DNA of 64,000 nt, taken from assembly GCF_965208485.1 (NCBI RefSeq), contig NZ_OZ242344.1:1550001-1614000 (forward strand), given 5' to 3'. Each line of letters opens with the position of its first letter. The stretch's first letter is position 1. Positions 34,894 to 43,149 of this stretch are shown piece after piece. The notes under the pieces are model-generated. The model did not search any database. It worked only from the letters and a program-made list of their open reading frames with translations, and had not been told where the DNA came from. Origin of the DNA: Poriferisodalis sp965208485 (lineage in GTDB: Bacteria; Actinomycetota; Acidimicrobiia; Acidimicrobiales; Poriferisodalaceae). The position numbers and the translations under genes are program-made.

Positions 34894-37467
34894 TTACTCG
34901 TCGGCGATGGCGTCGAGCACGTTCATCCGGCTGGCCCGGAACGCGGGGAACAGCGCCGCAATCAGCCCGAACCCCACAGAGATCAGCAGGAAGAACACGA
35001 GCTGGCCGATCGGCGCCGACACGCCGTCGATGATGTCGGCGGGGATCGCGATGGCGGTGGCGACGCCGAAGGCCGCGCCCAGCACCACGCCGACCACCGC
35101 GCCGTACAGCGAGACAGCGGCGGCCTCCCAGCGGATCATGCGCCGCATCTGCCGACGGGTCATGCCGACCGCGCGCAGCAGCCCGATCTCACGGATGCGC
35201 TCGAACACCGACAGCGTGAGCGTGTTCACGATGCCGACCAGCGCGATCAGCAGCGCGAAGCCCAGGAACACGTTCACGAGCACGAGCACCGTGTTGAGGT
35301 TGGACTCGATGCTCTCCTGGAACTCCTGGCGGTCCTCCAGCACGGCCTGGGGGTAGCCGTTCAGCACCTCGTCGATGGAGGCGCGGGCGGCCTCGGGGTC
35401 GTCGATGGCCGATTGCACCATCACGACGTCGTCGAACTGCGCCGCGGATACCTGCTCGTGCAGCGTGCTGTCGATGAACCAGTTGCTCCAGAATCCGCTG
35501 CCCTCGAAGATGGCGGTGACCGTGGTCGTGACACGGTCACCGCTGACGAAGGTCAGATCGACCTGATCACCGAGCCACAGGCCGTCGTTGGCGGCCACGT
35601 CGCTGTGGATCATCAATCCCGTCAGGGGATCAAAGCCGGCCAAGTCGCCCTCGGTCACGCCGATGTTGATCACCTCGTGGAGGTCTTCGATGCGCGCCGC
35701 CGTCAGGGTGGTCTCGATCACGGTTGGCACCTGCAACGCATCCGCTTCGATCTGCACGAGATCGAAGTCGAATCCCACTGGGGTGCCGATGCCGGCAGCG
35801 CGGATGTCGGAGGCGAGTGTCTTCGGCAATCCGGCTTGCGTGTCCGCGGTCACGATGAAATCGGCAGTGAACGCGCTGGAAAGGCGCTCGCCGAAGGACA
35901 CCTTGAGGGACTGACCCACGATCGACACCATCGTGACCAGCGCCAGGCCGATCGTCAGCGCCACCGCGGTAGCCGACGTGCGCCGCGGGTTGCGGGCGGC
36001 GTTGGCGCGCGCCAGGCGGCCCGAGATCGGCATCATCCACACCAGCGGCCGCGCCAGCAGCGACACCACCGCTCGGGCCACCAGCGGACTCAGCACCGAC
36101 ACCGCCACGAAGGTGATCGCAGCGCCGGCGCCGAGCGTGGTGAGCTGCGGTGTTGCACCGTCGAAGTCGTAGAACAGCCCCAAGCCCGTCAGCACGAGAC
36201 CGATCGCCAGCAGCAGCCCGCCGCTCGCCAGCCGCTTCCAGCCGAGGCTCGCAGCCTCCTCGCTGGTGGTGCCCTCCGCCAGCCCGGCCACCGGTGAGAT
36301 GCGCGAGGCCTTGATGGCCGGCACCAGCGATGCCACGACGGTGAAGCCCACGCCCACCACGAGAGCCCACAGAACGGTCCGCAGCGTCAGCGGCAGTGCG
36401 CTTTCGGGCAGCGATGCACCGAGCGCGTTGAACAGGCCCTTCAATCCGAGGGCGCCCAGCATGCCCAGACCCAGCCCGGCCACCGAGGCGACCACGCCGA
36501 TGATCGCCGACTCGGTCAGCACCGACCGGCGCACCTGCTGGGGCGTGGCGCCGACTGCGCGCAGCAGCGAGAGCTCTCGCACGCGCTGGCCCAGCACGAT
36601 GTTGAACGTGTTGGAGATGATGAACATGCTCACGAACAGCACGATGAACGCGAACACCAGCAGGATCGTCTGGAATGGCCCGATGATGGTCTCGGTGCCT
36701 TCGCTGAATTCCTCGGCGGACTCGTCGGCGGTGATCACTTCGACGCCGTCGGGCAGCACCGCTTCGATGCGGCTGCGCACCTCGTCGATGTCGGCGCCCG
36801 CCTCGGCGCGGGCGCTGATCTGGTTGAACTCGCCGGGAAAGCCGAGCACTTCTTGGGCGGTCGCCGTGTCGAACAGCGAGAAGATGGCGCCGATGCCGGC
36901 GTCATCGGGAAAGCCGAACTGCGCTGTGCCGGTGAGGGTGAACTCACGTGGTCCAGTGGGCGTGACCACCAAGTAGGTGCCGCCGATCTCGAAGTCGTAG
37001 TCGGCATAGGAGTTGACGTCGAGGGCGAACTCGCCGTCGCCGACGGGCCAGCGGCCGTCGATCAGGAAGAACTGCGACAGCGACTCGTCTTCGAGCCAGT
37101 TGGAGCCTGCCGCCGGCGGCCCGAAGGTGGTGACCGCCTCGCCGCTGCCGTCCACCGGGATCACGCCGTCCACGAAGAACCCGCCTTTGGCGATCTCCAC
37201 GCCGTCGACGGCAGCGATGTCGTCCACCAGCTCGGCAGGCACCGGTGGTACATCGGCATCGAAGATGTCGCCGAAGGGCAGCTCGCCGCGCACCGTGTAG
37301 TCGGTGCCGGTGTTGATGTCCTCAGCGAGCTGGTCGAAGCCCGAGCGCAGCGAGTCGGCAGTGACGAAGGCCGCCACCACGAAGGCCACGCCGATGACGA
37401 TGGTGAGGGCGGTGAGCGCGAACCGGATCTTGTGAGCCAGCAGCGATTTGATGCCGAGTCGCAGCAT
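34894..37467 (-). CDS. ABC transporter permease, double FtsX domain (paralogue)
   Basis: 857 residues with the same plan as its neighbour at 32293: N-terminal helix ('AHKIRFALTALTIVIG'), extracytoplasmic domain, FtsX block with 'RELSLLRAVGATPQQVRRSV', second extracytoplasmic domain, and C-terminal FtsX block 'REIGLLRAVGMTRRQMRRMI'. The pair probably forms a heterodimeric permease with one shared ATPase dimer. It lies 16 bases downstream of the ATPase gene. Confidence 0.87.
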   Translation of the reverse strand: MLRLGIKSLLAHKIRFALTALTIVIGVAFVVAAFVTADSLRSGFDQLAEDINTGTDYTVRGELPFGDIFDADVPPVPAELVDDIAAVDGVEIAKGGFFVDGVIPVDGSGEAVTTFGPPAAGSNWLEDESLSQFFLIDGRWPVGDGEFALDVNSYADYDFEIGGTYLVVTPTGPREFTLTGTAQFGFPDDAGIGAIFSLFDTATAQEVLGFPGEFNQISARAEAGADIDEVRSRIEAVLPDGVEVITADESAEEFSEGTETIIGPFQTILLVFAFIVLFVSMFIISNTFNIVLGQRVRELSLLRAVGATPQQVRRSVLTESAIIGVVASVAGLGLGMLGALGLKGLFNALGASLPESALPLTLRTVLWALVVGVGFTVVASLVPAIKASRISPVAGLAEGTTSEEAASLGWKRLASGGLLLAIGLVLTGLGLFYDFDGATPQLTTLGAGAAITFVAVSVLSPLVARAVVSLLARPLVWMMPISGRLARANAARNPRRTSATAVALTIGLALVTMVSIVGQSLKVSFGERLSSAFTADFIVTADTQAGLPKTLASDIRAAGIGTPVGFDFDLVQIEADALQVPTVIETTLTAARIEDLHEVINIGVTEGDLAGFDPLTGLMIHSDVAANDGLWLGDQVDLTFVSGDRVTTTVTAIFEGSGFWSNWFIDSTLHEQVSAAQFDDVVMVQSAIDDPEAARASIDEVLNGYPQAVLEDRQEFQESIESNLNTVLVLVNVFLGFALLIALVGIVNTLTLSVFERIREIGLLRAVGMTRRQMRRMIRWEAAAVSLYGAVVGVVLGAAFGVATAIAIPADIIDGVSAPIGQLVFFLLISVGFGLIAALFPAFRASRMNVLDAIADE

Positions 37468-37483
37468 GGGAGTCAGGTGCCGG

Positions 37484-38242
37484 CTACGCGCCGAGCTGGT
37501 TCATGTGCGCGCGGATGCGCTCTGGCGTGGGGTTGTCGAGCTCGTCGACGATCTTGCCGTCCACCAAGAACACCACCCGGTCGGCGTAGGACGCCGCGAC
37601 CGCGTCGTGGGTCACCATCACGACGGTCTGGCCCATCCGGTCGACGGCGCTGCGCATGAAGCCCAGGATCTCGGCGCCGGTGTTGAGGTCGACGTTGCCG
37701 GTGGGCTCGTCGGCGAAGATCACCTGCGGCTTGCCGGCCAGCGCCCGGGCGACCGCCACGCGCTGCTGCTGCCCGCCCGACAGCTCGCTGGGCCGGTGCT
37801 TGAGACGGTCGGTCAGGCCGGTGGCTCCGACCACCTCATCGACCCAATCGATGTCGCCCTTGCTGCCGGCAAGATCCATGGGCAGCATGATGTTCTCGAT
37901 GGCGGTCAGCGTCGGGACCAGGTTGAACGCTTGGAACACGAACCCCACGTTGTCCCGGCGAAGCAGCGTGAGATCGCGTTCGGACAGCGTGGACAGGTCG
38001 GTCTCGCCGATGAGCACTTGGCCCTCGGTCACCCGGTCCAGTCCCGCCATGCAGTGCATCAACGTGGACTTCCCCGAACCCGACGGACCCATGATCGCGG
38101 TGAACTGGCCGCGCTCGAAGGTCACGTCGATGGCGTCGAGGGCGCGGACCGCAGTCTCTCCCGAGCCGTAGATCTTGGTTGCAGCTATCGCTTGTGCGGC
38201 TGCGTGGGTAGGCGGAGCTGAGACAGTCGCCGAGTCAGACAC
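37484..38242 (-). CDS. ABC transporter ATP-binding protein (MacB/LolD type)
   Basis: 252 residues from the GTG at 38242, which has GGAGG five bases upstream; the frame is open to an ATG at 38293 but that start has no such signal. Walker A 'GPSGSGKSTLM', Q-loop 'FVFQAFNLVPTLT', signature 'LSGGQQQRVAVARAL', Walker B 'VIFADEPTGNVD' and the H-loop 'MVTHD' are all present, with the LolD/MacB spacing. It is the first gene of the three-gene exporter operon. Confidence 0.92.
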   Translation of the reverse strand: MSDSATVSAPPTHAAAQAIAATKIYGSGETAVRALDAIDVTFERGQFTAIMGPSGSGKSTLMHCMAGLDRVTEGQVLIGETDLSTLSERDLTLLRRDNVGFVFQAFNLVPTLTAIENIMLPMDLAGSKGDIDWVDEVVGATGLTDRLKHRPSELSGGQQQRVAVARALAGKPQVIFADEPTGNVDLNTGAEILGFMRSAVDRMGQTVVMVTHDAVAASYADRVVFLVDGKIVDELDNPTPERIRAHMNQLGA

Positions 38243-38405
38243 AGGGCCTCCAGAGATTCGACAGCCGACCGGCAACTCTACGCATCTACGCACGCCGACT
38301 CACGGCTCATGTTCAGGTTTCTCTCAGGCTGAAGGGCGACGCGTTCGATGCATCGAATTTCGCTGCATCGAATAGTGAACTCTTGCTACATTCGACTGGT
38401 GGAAA

Positions 38406-38558
38406 ATGCTCCATTCAGGTGGCGGGTGGAGCGCAGTGGCTGACTTCCTCAGACCCCACGGATACCGGGACCGCATCGGCGAGACGCTCTTGGGGCGGGC
38501 GCTGGTCGCCGTGCCGATGGTGCTCATCGAAGGCGCCAAGAGTTTCGGCAAGACCTGC
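38406..38558 (+). pseudogene. ATPase (DUF4143-type) N-terminal fragment
   Basis: About 50 residues: 'LRPHGYRDRIGETLLGRALV' then 'VPMVLIEGAKSFGKT', the start and Walker A loop (GAKSFGKT) of AAA ATPases of the DUF4143 kind, normally about 400 residues. Immediately after the Walker A threonine, homology stops and a different gene fragment begins in another frame. The frame itself runs on without meaning to 38789. Confidence 0.7.
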
Positions 38559-38779
38559 TGCGCGCCCATCTCGACACCGCCGAACTGGGCATCAGCCAGC
38601 CTGCCGTCTCCCAACCGGAGCACGGTGACGATCCACGGCTGTCAACCCTTCGGAACTATGTCTCAGGACTCGGTGCCCGGCTCGGTGCGTCGGCCATCTT
38701 CGGCGACGGCGAGGACATCACCGCGATCCCGCTCGAGATCGGCGCCGATCAGATCGGGTCTTCAACGAGGATGCAATGA
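38558..38779 (+). pseudogene. XRE/HigA-like antitoxin, C-terminal fragment
   Basis: The third frame from about 38558 encodes 73 residues: 'LRAHLDTAELGISQPAVSQ' then 'DDPRLSTLRNYVSGLGARLG' and 'DGEDITAIPLEIG'. This is the second half of a helix-turn-helix antitoxin of the XRE family (typically 'LG.SQ.aVS..E.g.d....tL..Y..alG..l'). The first helices and the start codon are missing. Its TGA (38777-38779) overlaps the ATG of the acyl-CoA dehydrogenase-like gene. No toxin gene is present. Confidence 0.65.
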
Positions 38780-39792
38780 TCGGACGTGAGGCCGGGGAGT
38801 TGCTGAGCACCGCGCAGCAGTTCGCCGACGGCGTGCTGTTTGAGCGCGCCCTCGACGTGGACGCGTCCGGCGAAGTGCCTGCACGCAACCTGGATCTGTT
38901 CCGTGATGCTGGCTTGTACGGCCTGTGGACGCCCCAAGAGGTAGGCGGCTGCGGCTTCGACGAACTCGAGCGGCTCCCGATTCTCGAAGCGCTGGCCGGG
39001 GGGTGTCTCACCACTGCATTCGTGTGGGCACAGCACGGCGGCGGCTCTGCCAATGCAGCACGGATGCCGTCGGGATCGCCGCTGTATGAGCGCTGGGCCC
39101 GGGCACTTGCAACCGGTCAAGCTCGCAGCGGGGTGGCCTTCGCACACATCCTGCGGCCCGAGCCGTGCCTGTTCGCCCAGCGCTCCGGCAACGGCTGGGT
39201 GCTGCGCGGCGTAGCGCCGTTCGTGACCGGCTGGGGCCACATCGACGCCGTGCTGGTTGCCGCCCATGAGGCGGACCGCCTGATATGGATGCTGGTGCCC
39301 GCTGCCGAAGCCCCGACCCTGCACTCACGGCGGCTGCGCCTCGCAGCAGTGGACTCGTCCGTCACCGTCGAGCTGCACTTCGACGGCCACGTCGTCAGCG
39401 ACGACGACGTGGTGGAGGTCATCGACTACGAGGACTGGCTGTCGTTCTACCGAACCGGGCTGCGCACCAATGGTGCCCTGATGCTCGGCGTGGCCGGGCG
39501 GGCACTCAAGCTGCTCGGCGCGTCCCCGCTGGACGCCGAGTTGGACGCGGCGCGCAGCGCGCTGCATGCCGCCGAGGTGGATGAGATGCCCGATCGTCGG
39601 GCCCAGGTCGGCTATGTCGGCATCCGAGCCACCAGCGCGCTCGTGTCCTCAGTGGGCGGGCGGGCCATCACGCTCGCCCATCAGGCGCAGCGCCTCGCCC
39701 GTGAAGCGCTCTTCCTGCTCGTGCAGGGACAGACCGCCGACATCCGGTCAGGCCATCTCCGCCGCCTCGGCGCCGCGGATGGCCAGCCCTAG
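38776..39792 (+). CDS. Acyl-CoA dehydrogenase-like flavoprotein
   Basis: 338 residues, a little short for the family (about 380). Fold markers: 'FRDAGLYGLWTPQEVGGCGF', 'LTTAFVWAQHGG', a central beta domain with 'GNGWVLRGVAPFVTGWGHID', and a C-terminal helical domain ending 'ALFLLVQGQTADIRSGHLRRL'. The usual catalytic glutamate region is not recognisable, so the reaction is uncertain. The ATG at 38776 overlaps the stop of the antitoxin fragment; with gene debris directly upstream, the native promoter may have been replaced. It converges with the SMP-30 gene with a 4-base overlap. Confidence 0.75.
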   Translation: MIGREAGELLSTAQQFADGVLFERALDVDASGEVPARNLDLFRDAGLYGLWTPQEVGGCGFDELERLPILEALAGGCLTTAFVWAQHGGGSANAARMPSGSPLYERWARALATGQARSGVAFAHILRPEPCLFAQRSGNGWVLRGVAPFVTGWGHIDAVLVAAHEADRLIWMLVPAAEAPTLHSRRLRLAAVDSSVTVELHFDGHVVSDDDVVEVIDYEDWLSFYRTGLRTNGALMLGVAGRALKLLGASPLDAELDAARSALHAAEVDEMPDRRAQVGYVGIRATSALVSSVGGRAITLAHQAQRLAREALFLLVQGQTADIRSGHLRRLGAADGQP

Positions 39793-40631
39793 GGCAAACC
39801 TGCGCCAGGCACGTCCACCCGGACGGTCTCGATGCGGCCGAGTGCGGGCGAGTCGGCGGAAGGCCGGGAAGTCGGCGCGGTGACCATGTACAGCGTGCGG
39901 CGATCGTCGTCGCCGAGCATGCAGGCGAAGCAGTTCAGCTCCAGCTCGACGACATCGGTCACCTCGCCGCCGTCGACCACCCGGAAACAGCTCGCGTTGA
40001 GCGGGTCTGCCACCCAGATGCCGCCGGCCTCGTCCAGGCAGATGCCGTCGGGCACCCGCTCGCCCAGCTCGGCGAAGATCCTCCGGCCGCTCAACGAGCC
40101 GTCGGAGTCGATGTCGAACGCCGTCATCCGGCGGCCGTAGCTCTCCGCGATGACCATATGGCGACCGCTGGGATCAATGACCGTGCCGTTGGGGAAGTCG
40201 AATCCGTCGGGACCCGGACGTGCAGTGCCATCGGGGCTCACAATCGCAAGCGTGGCCTGGGCGAACGTCTCCCCAACGCTGTCGTCAAATCCAAAGTTGC
40301 CGACATAGGCAGTGCCGTCAGCGGCTACCGCCATGTCGTTGCACGGCCCGCCGGCGATGCCCGACAGATCGGCGTGCAGCGATTCGTGCCCGTCGGCATC
40401 CAGCCGGCGAAGCTGCCGGTCCAGCATCGAGACGAACAGCAGGTCCCCGTCAGGCAGCCACCCCAGCCCTGACGGCTGCGTCAGCACCGTGTGCACAAGT
40501 TCTTCATGGCCGTCGGGAGTCACCGTGAAGATGCCGTGCCGGTAGAAGTCCGAGTACCAGAGCCGGTCGCCGCGCCAGCGCGGCCCTTCCCCGAATCGCA
40601 GTCCCGTCACCAACACGTCAGTCGTTGTCAT
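39789..40631 (-). CDS. SMP-30/gluconolactonase-like protein
   Basis: 280 residues of the SMP-30/lactonase beta-propeller: 'LRFGEGPRWRGDRLWYSDF' with the metal-binding Glu, 'PSGLGWLPDGDLLFVSM', 'CNDMAVAADGTAYVGNFGF' with the Asn, and 'RVPDGICLDEAGGIWVADP' with the catalytic Asp. It hydrolyses a lactone or similar ester, substrate unknown. It overlaps the convergent gene by 4 bases. The P450 gene ends 101 bases beyond its start on the same strand. Confidence 0.88.
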   Translation of the reverse strand: MTTTDVLVTGLRFGEGPRWRGDRLWYSDFYRHGIFTVTPDGHEELVHTVLTQPSGLGWLPDGDLLFVSMLDRQLRRLDADGHESLHADLSGIAGGPCNDMAVAADGTAYVGNFGFDDSVGETFAQATLAIVSPDGTARPGPDGFDFPNGTVIDPSGRHMVIAESYGRRMTAFDIDSDGSLSGRRIFAELGERVPDGICLDEAGGIWVADPLNASCFRVVDGGEVTDVVELELNCFACMLGDDDRRTLYMVTAPTSRPSADSPALGRIETVRVDVPGAGLP

Positions 40632-40731
40632 GGCCGCCGACGCTAGTGGGGGGCCCTGAGCGGCTGCGATGAGCGCACTGCTTGACGCAATGTCAGCCGC
40701 CTGGCCATCGCCCTTGCGGGCATGACGGCCG

Positions 40732-42024
40732 CTAGTGCCGCGCGGCGACCATCTGGTGCTTGATCGGGCCGACGTGCAGGTGCGCTATGCGCGACTGCTC
40801 ACCGTCGAGCTGCAGCCCGGCCAGCAGGGGCGCCACCACCCGAAAGAACGCGCGCAGCTCCCATCGGGCCAGGTGCACGCCCAGGCAGAAGTGGGCGCCG
40901 TGGCCGAAGGCAAGGTGGTCGTTGGGCGTGCGCTGGATGTCGAAGCGGTACGGGTCGGGGAATTGGCGCTCGTCGCGGTTGGCTGAGGGGTACCAGATGC
41001 CGATGTGCTCGCCCGCCTTGATGGTGTGGCCGCGCAGCTCGGTGTCTCGTGTGCACGTTCGGGCGAACTGGATCACGGGCGAGGTCCAGCGCAGGATCTC
41101 CTCGACGGCAGTCTCCACGGCTTCCGGATCGTCGATGCGCTCGTTGAGCAGGTCGAGCTGGTCACGGTGTTCGAGCAGGGCGATCACCCCGCCGCTCGCC
41201 GCGTTGCGGGTGGTCTCGTTGCCCGCGGCGATCATCAGGCGCAGGTAGCCCACGAGCTGCTGCGGCGTGAGCGGACCCGATTCGATCTCCGATCGCAGCA
41301 GGATGCTCACCAGGTCCCGGCCATTGGTCCCGTCACGCCTGCGCTGCGCGATCAGCTCGCCTATCCAGGCGTCGAACTCGCGGATCATGCGCGACCGCAT
41401 CTCGTCACGGGGCTCACCGGGCCGGCAGAACCTCTCCAGTTCCGGATCGTCGAACAGCACCGAGGTCCACTCGTGCACCTGTTCCCAGTCATCGGCCGAT
41501 ACGCCGACCATCTCGCAGATGGCCGCCAGCGGCAGCTTCACCGCCAGGTCTTCCACCACATCGGCGGTGCCGGTCTCGGCGACCTTGGCCACGAATTCGT
41601 CCGCGAAGCGCTGAGCGTGCCGCTCCAAGGACTCCGAGCGCGCACGCATCGCCTTCGGGGTGAATTCCGGCACCACCAGCCGGCGCAGGTCCCAGTGGTC
41701 GGGGCGGTCCTTGAAGATGAAATCCGGCGGCTCGTCGGGATCCCAGCCGATCTCGACGGCTCGCTGGCGGTACCTGTTCCAGAAGCGGGCATCCCGGTCG
41801 GCATCGGCGAGGCGCAGGCGGCCTCCCCCGTTGATGAAGGTCTTGTTCTGGCCCGAGATCCACTTCACCTCCTCGTAGCGGGTGACGGCCCAGAACGGCA
41901 CGATGTTGTCGCGCACGTACCAGTAGACGGGCGCTTCGTCGCGCAGCAGGTCCCATTCGGCCCACGGGTAGCCGTCTGTGGCATAGCGCTCCGTGTCGTG
42001 GATCACCGCCTCGTCGACGTGCAT
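40732..42024 (-). CDS. Cytochrome P450
   Basis: 430 residues from the ATG at 42024. The frame stays open further but the first recognisable P450 residues follow this start. I-helix 'MIAAGNETTRNAASGG', K-helix ExxR in 'VEEILRWTSP', and the heme loop 'FGHGAHFCLGVHLARWELR' with the proximal Cys are all present. It resembles actinobacterial soluble P450s of the CYP125/CYP142/CYP107 kind that act on steroids, fatty acids or terpenes; the substrate is unknown. No ferredoxin gene is adjacent. It diverges from the hydroxyacid dehydrogenase at 42115. Confidence 0.92.
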   Translation of the reverse strand: MHVDEAVIHDTERYATDGYPWAEWDLLRDEAPVYWYVRDNIVPFWAVTRYEEVKWISGQNKTFINGGGRLRLADADRDARFWNRYRQRAVEIGWDPDEPPDFIFKDRPDHWDLRRLVVPEFTPKAMRARSESLERHAQRFADEFVAKVAETGTADVVEDLAVKLPLAAICEMVGVSADDWEQVHEWTSVLFDDPELERFCRPGEPRDEMRSRMIREFDAWIGELIAQRRRDGTNGRDLVSILLRSEIESGPLTPQQLVGYLRLMIAAGNETTRNAASGGVIALLEHRDQLDLLNERIDDPEAVETAVEEILRWTSPVIQFARTCTRDTELRGHTIKAGEHIGIWYPSANRDERQFPDPYRFDIQRTPNDHLAFGHGAHFCLGVHLARWELRAFFRVVAPLLAGLQLDGEQSRIAHLHVGPIKHQMVAARH

Positions 42025-42114
42025 CAAACTGCGCTCCTGCTCGCTGGCCACCGTCGGGCCAACGGTAGTGGTGTGCCTCGCCGTGTCGCAGGGCCGCGGC
42101 GCAATACTGACGGC

Positions 42115-43131
42115 ATGAGCACCGGTGCGACTCACGCGGATTCTCCTGACGCCGACGCGGAGGCCGGGCTGCCGGTTGTCTGGTTCGACCGGCCCGCCGG
42201 TCGACTGCAACGCGAGCTGCTCGAGGGCCGGGCGCAGATTGTCGATGTGCGAGGAGACGATCCGCTGGAGGGCATCGAACGAGCCGAGGGCGCCATCGTG
42301 GGCGCTGCCATCCGCTACGACAGCGCCGTCTATGAGCGTGCACCGCTGCTGAGAGTGATCGCACGGGCCGGGATCGGGTTCGACAATCTCGACCTCGACG
42401 ACGCCACCGAGTTCGGCATCGCCGCCTGCAACACGCCCGACGGGCCGACGGTCTCCACGGCCGAGCACGCCGTCGCGCTCATCTTCGCCGTCACCAAGGG
42501 CCTGAAGGAATCGGCCCGCCGGCTCGAGGCCGCCGAAGGCGACTACTGGGCACGCCACGGTCACCTGGAACTGGCCGGATCGACGCTCGCCTTGCTGGGG
42601 CTCGGACGCATCGGCGGCTACGTGGCACGGGTGATGTCAGCTGTGGGCATGAACATCGTGGCGTACGACCCCTATGCCGCCGACGAGCGCTTTGCAGAAC
42701 TGGGAGCACGGCGGGCGGCGACGCCCAGCGAAGCGGTTGCCAGTGCGCATGTCGTGTCCGTGCATGCGCCGCTCAGCGAGGCCACGCACCATCTGGTGAA
42801 CGCCGATCTGCTCGCGGCGATGCGCAACGGCGTATATCTCGTGAACACGTCGCGCGGCGGCCTCGTCGACCAGGACGCCCTGCTGGCAGCTCTGGGCGCG
42901 GACAAGGTACGCGGCGCCGGGTTGGACGTGACCGAACCTGAACCGCTGCCGCCAGGCCATCCGTTGCTGGGTCGCCCCGACGTGGTGGTCACACCGCACG
43001 TGGCCTCGGCCACCGTGGCCGGCCGCCGTCGCATCTTCACCCATGCCGTCGCCGAGGTCATGACGGCGCTCGACGGCGCCCAGCCGCCCAACATGCTCAA
43101 CCCGCAGGCCTGGCCCGGCCGCAACGCCTGA
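42115..43131 (+). CDS. D-2-hydroxyacid dehydrogenase family protein
   Basis: 338 residues from the ATG at 42115; the upstream open frame lies antisense to the P450. NAD site 'LLGLGRIGGYVARVM', catalytic Arg in 'NTSRGGLVDQDAL', Glu in 'GLDVTEPEP' and His in 'VVTPHVASAT' complete the family set (SerA, phosphonate and glyoxylate reductases). It interconverts a 2-hydroxy acid and a 2-keto acid with NAD(P). It lacks the ACT domain of long SerA proteins. The helicase gene begins 18 bases after its stop, so the two may share a message without sharing a pathway. Confidence 0.88.
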   Translation: MSTGATHADSPDADAEAGLPVVWFDRPAGRLQRELLEGRAQIVDVRGDDPLEGIERAEGAIVGAAIRYDSAVYERAPLLRVIARAGIGFDNLDLDDATEFGIAACNTPDGPTVSTAEHAVALIFAVTKGLKESARRLEAAEGDYWARHGHLELAGSTLALLGLGRIGGYVARVMSAVGMNIVAYDPYAADERFAELGARRAATPSEAVASAHVVSVHAPLSEATHHLVNADLLAAMRNGVYLVNTSRGGLVDQDALLAALGADKVRGAGLDVTEPEPLPPGHPLLGRPDVVVTPHVASATVAGRRRIFTHAVAEVMTALDGAQPPNMLNPQAWPGRNA

Positions 43132-43149
43132 CCGCCCCAGGCACATGAC

